From Ciceribacter sp. T2.26MG-112.2 (GTDB lineage Bacteria; Pseudomonadota; Alphaproteobacteria; Rhizobiales; Rhizobiaceae), in NCBI RefSeq assembly GCF_900492205.1, contig NZ_UEYQ01000001.1, positions 1 to 64,000 of the forward strand: a DNA stretch of 64,000 nt. The letters run 5' to 3'. Every line of letters begins with the position of its first letter. Positions within the stretch are counted from its first letter, which is position 1. Shown in pieces: positions 26,615-34,215 of this stretch. The notes under the pieces are model-generated. The model was not told the DNA's origin and searched no databases. It was given only the letters and a program-made list of their open reading frames with translations. Made by a program: the position numbers and the translations under genes.

Positions 26615-27970
26615 ATGTTCGACAGCGTGCTGATTGCCAACCGAGGCGAGATTGCCCTGCGGATCTTGAGGGCCTGCCGCGACCTTGGCCTTAAGACCAT
26701 TGCCATCCACTCGGAAGCCGATCGCAATCTTCGTCACGTGGCACTCGCCGATCAGGCCTTGTGCATCGGGCCGGCACCTGCGGCGCGGAGCTATCTTGAC
26801 GGTGCTGAAATCCTGCTTGCCGCGCAACTGACGGGAGCCGGTGCCATCCACCCCGGCTACGGCTTCCTGTCGGAGAATGCCGACTTCGCCGAAATGGTCG
26901 AACAGGCCGGCCTCACCTTCGTCGGCCCGCCGTCTGCGGCGATCCGGGTGATGGGCGACAAAGTCGCCGCCAAGCGGGCGATGATCGCCGCCGGTGTGCC
27001 CTGCGTTCCCGGACCCGACAGCGCTCTGCCGCAGGACGCGGCCCGCATCGCGGCGATCGGCGCGGAAACCGGCTATCCGCTGATCGTCAAGGCCTCGGGC
27101 GGCGGTGGCGGGCGCGGCATGCGGATCGTCCGCGATCCCGACGCCCTCATCGGGGCGGTCCAGATGGCGCGCGAGGAGGCCGGACGGGCGTTCGGCAATC
27201 CGGAAGTCTATGTCGAGCGCTTCCTCGAATTTCCGCGCCATGTCGAGATCCAGGTTCTGGCCGACAGTCATGGCAATGCGATCCATCTGGGCGCCCGCGA
27301 CTGTTCGATCCAGCGCCGTCACCAGAAGCTGATCGAGGAGGCGCCGCCGCCGGGCATAGATCCGGCCGCCATCGACGCGATCGGCCGGCGCTGCGCGGCG
27401 GCGTGTCTTGCCATCGGCTATCGCGGCGCCGGTACCTTCGAGTTCCTCTACGAGGACGGCGCATTCTACTTCATCGAGATGAACACGCGGATCCAGGTCG
27501 AGCATCCCGTTACCGAAGAAATCACCGGCGTCGACATCGTGCGCGAACAGTTGCGCATCGCCATGGGCGAGAGGCTCGAAGTCGCGCAGGACGCCATTCG
27601 CTTCGACGGCCATGCCATCGAATGCCGGATCAATGCGGAACACGCCTTCAACTTCACGCCTTCGCCGGGAAAGGTAAGCCAGTTCATCGCGCCGGGCGGG
27701 CCCGGCGTTCGGCTCGATACCCATCTTTATCCGGGCTATGAGATCCCGCCGAACTACGACTCGCTCATCGGCAAGCTGATCGCGCATGGGCCGACGCGGG
27801 ACGCAGCGATCGCCCGCATGCGCCGGGCGCTGGGCGAGCTCGCCATCGAGGGCGTGGAGACGTCGAGCGCGCTTCACCTGGCACTGCTGAGGGAACCGGG
27901 CTTTACCGCCGGCGGCATCGACATCCATCATCTCGAACGGCTGATGGCCGACGGTTTCGGGAGGTCATGA
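26615..27970 (+). CDS. Biotin carboxylase (AccC-like)
   Basis: 451 residues, the length of a stand-alone biotin carboxylase. It has the N-terminal domain ([20 protein letters not shown]), the ATP-grasp glycine loop ([15 protein letters not shown]), [17 protein letters not shown], the catalytic region [20 protein letters not shown], and [11 protein letters not shown]. It would carboxylate the biotin on the adjacent carrier using bicarbonate and ATP. It overlaps the next gene by 4 bp. Context suggests it serves the pxp module; the acceptor is unknown. A housekeeping accC is expected elsewhere in the genome. Confidence 0.9.
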   Translation: MFDSVLIANRGEIALRILRACRDLGLKTIAIHSEADRNLRHVALADQALCIGPAPAARSYLDGAEILLAAQLTGAGAIHPGYGFLSENADFAEMVEQAGLTFVGPPSAAIRVMGDKVAAKRAMIAAGVPCVPGPDSALPQDAARIAAIGAETGYPLIVKASGGGGGRGMRIVRDPDALIGAVQMAREEAGRAFGNPEVYVERFLEFPRHVEIQVLADSHGNAIHLGARDCSIQRRHQKLIEEAPPPGIDPAAIDAIGRRCAAACLAIGYRGAGTFEFLYEDGAFYFIEMNTRIQVEHPVTEEITGVDIVREQLRIAMGERLEVAQDAIRFDGHAIECRINAEHAFNFTPSPGKVSQFIAPGGPGVRLDTHLYPGYEIPPNYDSLIGKLIAHGPTRDAAIARMRRALGELAIEGVETSSALHLALLREPGFTAGGIDIHHLERLMADGFGRS

Positions 27971-28386
27971 TGGGGAATGAATGGATCGAAGCCGTGATGG
28001 AGCTGATGCGGCGCCACGGTATTGCGGAATTCGAATACGAGGATGCCGAGCGGCATGTCGTCGCGAGCGAGGGCGCGATCCTGGAGGGCGACCAGCCCTT
28101 GAACCAACCGGTATTTCACCAACCGGACCATGCTCCCCGCGCCGGCGAAACGCTTCTCGCTCCGCATATCGGCATGTTCCGTGCCACCCACCCCCGCGAC
28201 GCGGAAGCTGCCGCGCTGCCGCGGCTGGTCAGACGTGGCGAAATCATCGGTTATCTGAAGGCAGGCGCCCTGCTGCGCCCGGTCCTTGCGCCGTCGGATG
28301 GCGTGCTGTCGCGGCAGCTGGCTGACGAGGGCGTGCTGGTGGGCTACGGTACAGCCCTATTCGAACTGCACACCGTCCGGCCTTGA
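27967..28386 (+). CDS. Biotinyl-domain-like protein lacking the biotinylation lysine
   Basis: 139 residues built like a small biotin carrier: an N-terminal helix with acidic [11 protein letters not shown] (compare [14 protein letters not shown] in the carrier upstream) and a C-terminal biotinyl-like fold ([51 protein letters not shown]). Where carriers have EAMKM, this protein reads KAGAL, so the target lysine is replaced and it should not be biotinylated. Its start overlaps the biotin carboxylase stop (ATGA), so it is co-translated. It may be a structural or regulatory subunit. Confidence 0.78.
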   Translation: MMGNEWIEAVMELMRRHGIAEFEYEDAERHVVASEGAILEGDQPLNQPVFHQPDHAPRAGETLLAPHIGMFRATHPRDAEAAALPRLVRRGEIIGYLKAGALLRPVLAPSDGVLSRQLADEGVLVGYGTALFELHTVRP

Positions 28387-28400
28387 GAGCGCTTCGGCCC

Positions 28401-29711
28401 TCAAGGCCGTGACGGGATCAAGGCGGTTCCGGCGGCACCGATCGTATTGCCCGCCGAACTGCCGAGCTGCAGCCATTGCTGGCCGTAATTGCGCCGTGTC
28501 CGCGGGTCGAAGATCGAGATCGGCGCGCTGATCACCGTGCTCGCCGCCTGGCCCACGGTGGTACCGGCTCCGATCGCCACGGCGCCGAGGCTCTCGCCGA
28601 GACCGGCGGCAGAGTCGGTCACCGCCTGGCCGGCGATCAGCCGGTCGCCGATGAGGCGCACGACCTCGGGGCTCTCGGCAAACTTGCCGTGATTGAGCGG
28701 ATCGCCGGATTTCAATTTGGTCAGGTCGAGAACGGTGATCCCGGCCGCCTCCAGCTGGCTGCGATAGGGCTCGGTGCTGGGGTCGATGTGGCCAAGCCGC
28801 TCGACATTGCCGGAAATCCGTTTCGACAGGGTAAGAGCGCGATCGTCGCGCGAGACGAACAGGGTGAAATGCGGCGCCTTGCCGGCAATGGACTGGTATT
28901 GCTGGCCAAAGACATCGACGTCGAGATCGGGGGCGGCCAGGATGACATTGCTGATCTTCGGATCGATCCGGCCGTTGCGGATCGCCATCTGGCGCAGCGC
29001 CTCGACCGCGAGCCATGTGCCCATGGAATGGGCCATGACCGTCACTTCGCCGACCGCCGGATTGCGGGCGATCTGCGTCAGCAGGTCCTCCAGCGCGTCG
29101 CGTGAATAATTGGTGCTTTCCTTGTCGTAGTTATAGTCGAACAGCGAGCCGCGTGACGGCCAGGTGAATACCACCGGCACGACGTCGGCCTTGGAATCAT
29201 GCACGATCTGGGCGAAGCGATAGACGGCTTCCTCATAGAGGTTGTTGAAGCCATGGACGAAGACGAGCACGCGCCGGCTCTTCGGAACATGGGTCTTGAG
29301 CCAGGCCTCACCCTCCTTCTCGTCGCCGATCGGATCGACCGCGACCGTGGTGAAGTCCTTCTGCGGATCGGCAGGGAGGCGCTTCGGCCACTGGACCTGG
29401 CCGATCTCGCGCTGGCCGTCGGGCGGGATGGAGATCGTCACCGCATCGATCATCAGGCCGGTGCCGCGCTCGCCGGTAAAGAGGATCGCCTTGTCCTCAG
29501 CCGGCGCCCTCGTCGTCGCGGCGATCAGTTCGACCTTGGTCGTGCCGTTGGCCACGTGATTGGTGGGCTCCATCACGCCGATCGGCCGGCCGGCACAAGC
29601 CGCCAAGACAAGCAGCAGACCGGCCGCCATCGTCGCGCGGCGGAAAACCGCTGCTGTGCCTGCGCCCCTTGGCCGCGGTGATCCGGCCTTATCGATGCAA
29701 TGCGGATCCAC
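28401..29711 (-). CDS. DUF900 alpha/beta hydrolase, probable lipoprotein
   Basis: 436 residues. The N-terminus has twin arginines then a hydrophobic stretch ending in a lipobox (LLVLAACAG), so the protein is probably lipid-anchored outside the cytoplasm. The DUF900 hydrolase domain (about 75-300) shows the oxyanion strand VLVFVHGFNN and a nucleophile elbow AHSMGTWLA with Ser. The C-terminus is Gly/Ala-rich. The start is GTG at 29711 with GGAG five bases upstream; the internal ATG at 29630, just before the lipobox helix, lacks a ribosome-binding site. Substrate is unknown; lipase or esterase activity is possible. Confidence 0.8.
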   Translation of the reverse strand: MDPHCIDKAGSPRPRGAGTAAVFRRATMAAGLLLVLAACAGRPIGVMEPTNHVANGTTKVELIAATTRAPAEDKAILFTGERGTGLMIDAVTISIPPDGQREIGQVQWPKRLPADPQKDFTTVAVDPIGDEKEGEAWLKTHVPKSRRVLVFVHGFNNLYEEAVYRFAQIVHDSKADVVPVVFTWPSRGSLFDYNYDKESTNYSRDALEDLLTQIARNPAVGEVTVMAHSMGTWLAVEALRQMAIRNGRIDPKISNVILAAPDLDVDVFGQQYQSIAGKAPHFTLFVSRDDRALTLSKRISGNVERLGHIDPSTEPYRSQLEAAGITVLDLTKLKSGDPLNHGKFAESPEVVRLIGDRLIAGQAVTDSAAGLGESLGAVAIGAGTTVGQAASTVISAPISIFDPRTRRNYGQQWLQLGSSAGNTIGAAGTALIPSRP

Positions 29712-29754
29712 GACTTCTCCAACGCCCAGGCTTGACAGCTACGCCTGGCGTCAT

Positions 29755-29773
29755 ACCGGGCTTCAAGCCCGGT
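29755..29773 (-). terminator. Hairpin after trxC
   Basis: A perfect 9-bp inverted repeat ACCGGGCTT / AAGCCCGGT around one base lies 36 bp after the trxC stop. There is no U-tract on the minus strand, so termination is uncertain. Confidence 0.45.
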
Positions 29774-29809
29774 TTCCAGCCCCTCGCCTTCCAGGCTCCG
29801 GCTTTGGCG

Positions 29810-30253
29810 TCAGGCGGAGGCGAGTTGCCCGCGGGTCCAGTCGACGATCTGCCGCGCCGACATGGCGCCGGAGACCCGGCCGACCTCACGCCCGCCCTTG
29901 TAGAGCAGCATGGTCGGGATGCCGCGAATGCCGAGCCGCGAGGCCAGTTGCGGCTCGTTTTCCGAATTCAACTTGATCAGCCGCACCTCGGGCTCCAGGA
30001 CGCCGGCGGCCTCCGCGAAGGCCGGCGCCATCATCCGGCATGGGCCGCACCACGGCGCCCAGACGTCCACCAGGACCGGAATGTCGCTGCGGCTCATCTG
30101 CTTGTCGAACGACGCGGCATCGGCATCGGCCGGATGCGCATCGAACATGGCCCGGCCGCACTTGCCGCAGCGCGCTTCGGAAGCCGGACGATCGGCAACC
30201 AGGCGATTGACGGCAGAACACTGCGGACAAACGATCTTTTTGTCTTCTTGCAT
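29810..30253 (-). CDS. trxC: Thioredoxin 2 (zinc-binding)
   Basis: 147-residue thioredoxin with an N-terminal zinc ribbon (CPQC near residue 9 and CGKC near 30) and a thioredoxin domain with the redox motif WAPWCGPCRMM and the cis-Pro loop GIRGIPTMLL. This layout defines TrxC, a cytoplasmic disulfide reductase usually induced by oxidative stress. The ATG at 30253 has AGGA nine bases upstream. It is divergent from an ArsR-family regulator 83 bp away, suggesting redox- or metal-linked control. Confidence 0.92.
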   Translation of the reverse strand: MQEDKKIVCPQCSAVNRLVADRPASEARCGKCGRAMFDAHPADADAASFDKQMSRSDIPVLVDVWAPWCGPCRMMAPAFAEAAGVLEPEVRLIKLNSENEPQLASRLGIRGIPTMLLYKGGREVGRVSGAMSARQIVDWTRGQLASA

Positions 30254-30300
30254 CTTGCGTATTCCTGCGGTTTCAAGCCCCATCGGACGGGTTCACGGGC

Positions 30301-30329
30301 TTGACAATATATTCGGAATAACGTAGATA
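30301..30329 (+). promoter_or_regulatory. Sigma70 promoter with palindromic operator for the ArsR-family gene
   Basis: TTGACA (30301-30306), a 17-nt spacer and TAGATA (30324-30329) form a near-consensus promoter. The spacer holds TATTC-G-GAATA (30310-30320), a perfect 5-bp inverted repeat where an autorepressing ArsR protein would block polymerase. The predicted start lies at or one base before the ATG at 30337, so the mRNA would be leaderless. Confidence 0.68.
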
Positions 30330-30336
30330 CGCAAGA

Positions 30337-30639
30337 ATGAAAGTTGACCCTGACTCCATGCAGGATGCCGCCGACGATGCGAGCGAGTTGCTGAAGGCGC
30401 TCGCGAACCGTCACCGGTTGCTCATTCTCTGCCAACTGATCGACGGCGAGCGTTCGGTCGGCCAACTCGCCGAATTCCTCGGCATTCGCGACTCGACGGT
30501 CTCGCAGCATCTGGCGCTTTTGCGCCGCGACAGGATCATCGCCGGCCGCCGCGATGGGCAGACCATCTGGTATCGGATTGAAAGCGAGCCGGCGCGCAAT
30601 GTCATCGCCGCGCTCTACGGCAGCTTCTGCGCCGTCTAG
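30337..30639 (+). CDS. ArsR-family transcriptional regulator
   Basis: 100-residue winged-helix regulator: LLKALANRHRLLILCQLIDG, recognition helix IRDSTVSQHLALLRRD, wing AGRRDGQTIWYRIE. It has two cysteines, Cys32 (LILCQL) and Cys98 (FCAV), and no classical CxC metal site. A thiol-based redox switch of the SqrR/BigR kind is imaginable but not shown by sequence. The strong promoter with an internal palindrome suggests autorepression. It is divergent from trxC, the most likely second target. The lack of ribosome-binding site fits a leaderless transcript. Confidence 0.88.
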   Translation: MKVDPDSMQDAADDASELLKALANRHRLLILCQLIDGERSVGQLAEFLGIRDSTVSQHLALLRRDRIIAGRRDGQTIWYRIESEPARNVIAALYGSFCAV

Positions 30640-30690
30640 ACCGGACCACCGCCAACCGCACCCAAGCACAAGCCTGCATGACGACCCGCC

Positions 30691-32184
30691 TCAGGCGGGC
30701 CGCATCGTGCCCTTGTCGCGCAGGTTCGCATGCCAGGAAAAAGCCTCCTCGAGCACATGCGGCGTGTGGCCGCCCCGTTTGACGGCGCGATCGTAATAAT
30801 CCTGCAAAGCATCGCGATAGGCCTTATCGACGCAATTGGCGATGATCACCGCCGCCCGTTCGCGCGGCGCAAGGCCGCGCAGGTCGGCAAGACCGACTTC
30901 CGTCACCAGGATGTCGGTATCGTGCTCGGTATGATCGACGTGGCTCACCATCGGCACGACGGAGGAGATCGCGCCGTTCTTGGCGGTGGACTTGGTGACG
31001 AAGATCGACATGAAGGCGTTGCGGGCGAAGTCGCCCGAGCCGCCGATGCCGTTCATCATGTGCGTGCCGCCGACATGGGTCGAATTGACATTGCCGTAAA
31101 TGTCGAACTCCAGCGCGGTGTTGATGCAGATCAGGCCGAGGCGCCGGATCACTTCCGGATGGTTGCTGATCTCCTGCGGGCGCAGCATCAGGTGGTGCTT
31201 GTACTCGGCCAGACGCGGCAGGACCTTCTGATACATTTCCGCCGACAGCGTGATCGACGAACCGGAGGCAAAGGTCAGCTTGCCCGAATCGATCAGTTCG
31301 AAGGTCGAATCCTGCAGCACCTCGGAATACATCTTCAGGTCATGGAAGGGCGTGTCGATGAAGCCGTGCAGGACCGCATTGGCGATCGTGCCGATGCCGG
31401 CCTGCAGCGGCTGCAGTTCGTAGCCCAGGCGACCCTGCTTGACTTCGTTGACGAGGAATTCCGTCAGGTGGCCGGCGATCGCGCGGGTATCGTCGTCCGG
31501 CGGCTGGATGGCGGCCGAGCTGTCATGCTTCTCCGAAACAACGATCGCGACGATCTTTTCCGGCGGGATCGGAATGAAAGGCAGCCCCACCCGGCTTTCC
31601 GGCGTGACGACCGGGATCGGCATGCGGGTCGGCCGGCGCGACGGAATGTAGATGTCGTGCAGCCCCTCGAGCGTGACAGGCTGCGACATGTTCAACTCGA
31701 CGATGACCTTGTCGGCGAGGATCGCGAAGCTGGCCGAATTGCCGACCGATGTGGTCGGCACGATGCCGCCGGTCTCGGTGATGGCGACCGCCTCGATGAC
31801 GGCAATGTCCACCGGCTTCAGCTGCTGGGTGCGCAACTGCTCCACGGTTTCGGACAGGTGCTGGTCGATGAACATCACCTCACCGGCATTGATCGCCTTG
31901 CGCAGCCCCGGATCCGACTGGAAGGGGATGCGACGCGCCGTGACATGGGCCTCGGCCAGGGTCTTGTCGAGATCATTGCCGAGCGAGGCGCCGGTCATCA
32001 GGGTGATCTTCAATGGATGCGACCTGGCCCGTTCGGCCAGGGCCATCGGCACCGCCTTGGCCTCGCCGGCGCGGGTGAAGCCGCTCATGCCGACCGTCAT
32101 GCCGTCCTTGATACAGGCCGCGGCCTCCTCGGCGCTCACCAGCTTGTCGAGCAGCGGCTTAAATCTGATCCGGTCACGCAGCAT
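30691..32184 (-). CDS. Acetyl-CoA hydrolase / succinate CoA-transferase family protein
   Basis: 497 residues of the acetyl-CoA hydrolase/transferase family (class I CoA-transferase, AarC/CAT1 group). The family's glutamate nucleophile lies in TALEFDIYGNVNSTHVGG, followed by GIGGSGDFARNAFMSIF, a block typical of succinyl-CoA:acetate CoA-transferases. The N-terminal half carries GMTVGMSGFTRAGEAKAVP and ITETGGIVPTTSVGNSA. It probably moves CoA between succinate and acetate or similar acids. A GC-rich inverted repeat (30685-30699) overlaps the stop codon. It is monocistronic. Hydrolase versus transferase activity cannot be decided from sequence. Confidence 0.88.
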   Translation of the reverse strand: MLRDRIRFKPLLDKLVSAEEAAACIKDGMTVGMSGFTRAGEAKAVPMALAERARSHPLKITLMTGASLGNDLDKTLAEAHVTARRIPFQSDPGLRKAINAGEVMFIDQHLSETVEQLRTQQLKPVDIAVIEAVAITETGGIVPTTSVGNSASFAILADKVIVELNMSQPVTLEGLHDIYIPSRRPTRMPIPVVTPESRVGLPFIPIPPEKIVAIVVSEKHDSSAAIQPPDDDTRAIAGHLTEFLVNEVKQGRLGYELQPLQAGIGTIANAVLHGFIDTPFHDLKMYSEVLQDSTFELIDSGKLTFASGSSITLSAEMYQKVLPRLAEYKHHLMLRPQEISNHPEVIRRLGLICINTALEFDIYGNVNSTHVGGTHMMNGIGGSGDFARNAFMSIFVTKSTAKNGAISSVVPMVSHVDHTEHDTDILVTEVGLADLRGLAPRERAAVIIANCVDKAYRDALQDYYDRAVKRGGHTPHVLEEAFSWHANLRDKGTMRPA

Positions 32185-32503
32185 GATCTATCCTCATGAG
32201 AAAACGCAGGCCCGATCCAGCTTGGTCGGACAGAGGCCATGGCTTAACGGCGCTCGCGGAGTAAACGCAATCATTCTTCCGTCGCATTGCACGATTGGCT
32301 GCCATGCGCTTTTCGCATGGCTAAAGTCTCGGGCGAGACGCGTGGAGATGGCACGCCGACCGTCCGCTCCAATTCGGCCAGATGGTGTCGGGCGCCTACC
32401 CGCCCCTGCTGATGGGAGCATCGAGAACGCAGAAAGATCGGCCTGGGCCGATTATGGTGGGCGACCGATTGACCGAATATCCTTGTCGCGAGAGAGTGCC
32501 CTG
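32185..32503. other. Intergenic region between CoA-transferase and secreted protein genes
   Basis: 319 bp separating two divergent genes. It contains a perfect 8-bp inverted repeat GCCATGCG / CGCATGGC with loop CTTTT (32301-32321), which could be an operator or a hairpin in a leader. No small gene or clear promoter consensus was recognised. The frame of the downstream gene stays open through this region but has no protein-like features. Confidence 0.5.
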
Positions 32504-33889
32504 ATGGATCGTCTGCTGAAAAGGCCGAAACGCGCGACGGAAGGATGGCTCAGGTGCGTCTGCGCCGCGGCCGTTCTCCTTGCGGTGGGCGTTGCGCCGA
32601 CCTGGGCGGAAGATGGAACGAGCGCCTTTCCATCCACGGAGGAAGGCCTCGACGAGATGTTTCCGCCGACACCGGAGGATGCCTATCCGATGTCGGACCC
32701 GGAGCCTCCGCCAGATATTCTCGGGCCGTTCATGCCCCCTCCACTGGCCGGCACATCCGATCGCCCGGTTCGTGACGACCGCTCCGTGGAGCAGCGCATC
32801 GCTGACTCCGCAAAGCACCAGAACGCGCTCATCGAACAGATCAAGGCGCTGCTGAAGCAGAGCAATGTTTCTATCGTTCCACCACCGTCCTACGAACTTG
32901 AATGCAACGAAGATCCGGTCGTCGAACTCCTGACCGAGCAATTGGTCCAGTCGTATGTGAAGCAGGGCGGCGATCCGGAACTGGGCCTTCTCGAACAACT
33001 GATCACGGTGCGCAGGGAGCTTGCCATGCTCGGCGTCGAGCCGGCCGACAGCTACCAGGCGCAACTCGCCAATCGGCTGCTAGTGAAAGCGCAGACACTG
33101 ATCAAGACCTATGGCAGCCAGCGCGACAAGGTCCTGGCGATCCTTGGCCTCGCCCACAAGGCCGCCAATGTGCTCCAACTGCTCGGAGATTCGGCGATCG
33201 AGCAGAAATTTTTCGGCGAGATCACCGGATGGCTGTCCAAGCTCGTCCCGGGCATGCTCAAGGACATCAGGACGCAGCATGACTACCGGCTGGTCAATGC
33301 GGTCTTCACCCTGACCCGCGTGATCAACTCGTCCGGGAAGCTGAGCGGACAGGCGGACCCCAGCGAAATCCTGCGGCAGATCGAGGCGGCGATGCGTTTC
33401 GACCTCTCGCTGGCGCTCGAGGCGTCGGGCGGGGCCCACGAGTGGTCTCTCAAGAGCGAGTTCGCGCTCACCCCGACGCTGGCTGCCGGCAAGAACAAGC
33501 TGCTCCAGCTGATGTATGTCGGCGAGGGCCAGGGAACCTATGCCAGCTACGTCTACAAGACCGGCACGCAGACGATGCAAGCCCCGGATTTTCCGGTGAT
33601 GGCCAAGGTCACGGACTTCGATCCCTGCAAAGGCACAGCGGTGCTCTTTCTCGACCGTTTCTTTGCGCAGGAGGGCGAGACCTATCTGCGGAAGGACACG
33701 ACGAACAAGGCACCTATCGTCTGGGCGGCCTTTGCCAACATCTTTCGCGTGCAACAGGTCGACCAGGGGTTCGAATTCGAGCTGCCGGTCAAGACAAAAA
33801 CCGAAAAGGCGGTCGATACCGTCTTTGATCAGAGCGCCAAGGGCTTCACCGGGAAGTTCACGGTGAAGCTGACCCACAAGCCTCAGTGA
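32504..33889 (+). CDS. Secreted protein of unknown function
   Basis: 461 residues, not recognised. A basic N-terminus (RLLKRPKRATEGW) and hydrophobic helix ending in GVAPTWAE make a signal peptide cut near residue 37. A Pro/Glu/Asp-rich linker (about 40-95: TEEGLDEMFPPTPEDAYP) is followed by a mostly helical middle (100-320) and a beta-rich C-terminal domain (320-461: EWSLKSEFALTPTL, YASYVYKTGTQTMQAP). Two cysteines outside the signal (CNEDP near 131 and DPCKG near 375) could form a disulfide. It is alone between a CoA-transferase gene and tRNA-Arg. The ATG has only a weak ribosome-binding site. Confidence 0.72.
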   Translation: MDRLLKRPKRATEGWLRCVCAAAVLLAVGVAPTWAEDGTSAFPSTEEGLDEMFPPTPEDAYPMSDPEPPPDILGPFMPPPLAGTSDRPVRDDRSVEQRIADSAKHQNALIEQIKALLKQSNVSIVPPPSYELECNEDPVVELLTEQLVQSYVKQGGDPELGLLEQLITVRRELAMLGVEPADSYQAQLANRLLVKAQTLIKTYGSQRDKVLAILGLAHKAANVLQLLGDSAIEQKFFGEITGWLSKLVPGMLKDIRTQHDYRLVNAVFTLTRVINSSGKLSGQADPSEILRQIEAAMRFDLSLALEASGGAHEWSLKSEFALTPTLAAGKNKLLQLMYVGEGQGTYASYVYKTGTQTMQAPDFPVMAKVTDFDPCKGTAVLFLDRFFAQEGETYLRKDTTNKAPIVWAAFANIFRVQQVDQGFEFELPVKTKTEKAVDTVFDQSAKGFTGKFTVKLTHKPQ

Positions 33890-33990
33890 GAGGTTGTTGA
33901 GCCATAACCGGCCCAGCGCTTACGTCGGCTCACAGCTAGTCGCACGGCGTCAAAAGCGCCAAGCAATCCATAAATCTGATTGAAGGAAAA

Positions 33991-34067
33991 TGGCGCACCC
34001 GAAGAGATTCGAACTCCTGACCCCCAGATTCGTAGTCTGGTGCTCTATCCAGCTGAGCTACGGGTGC
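33991..34067 (-). tRNA. tRNA-Arg (anticodon ACG)
   Basis: Cloverleaf on the minus strand: acceptor arm GCACCCG/CGGGTGC, D-arm with AGCTCAGCTGGATAGAGC, anticodon stem CCAGA/TCTGG closing loop CTACGAA (anticodon ACG), T-arm containing GTTCGAATC, discriminator G, and an encoded CCA end (33991-33993). A34 would be converted to inosine by TadA to read CGU, CGC and CGA codons. A TTGCAA / TTAGAG pair about 40-60 bp upstream could be its promoter. Confidence 0.97.
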
Positions 34068-34215
34068 GTACCGGTCCGACTGTCGTCGGCGGCGTGGCGA
34101 TCCTCTAAAACGTGCCGCGCAGGATTGCAAGCACCTTTCGGAAAAAAGAGTCATTTTGCCGTCACATGTGTCAGCCGACCGCGTCCATCGACTGCGTATC
34201 GTGACGATCGCCGGG

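Noticed and set aside
31652..32503. Upstream extension of the secreted protein by 284 codons
   Set aside because: The extension is antisense to the CoA-transferase gene and would bury the signal peptide inside the protein.
34141..34150. A6 run after the sensor kinase gene considered as a terminator U-tract
   Set aside because: No stable stem could be drawn directly upstream on the minus strand.
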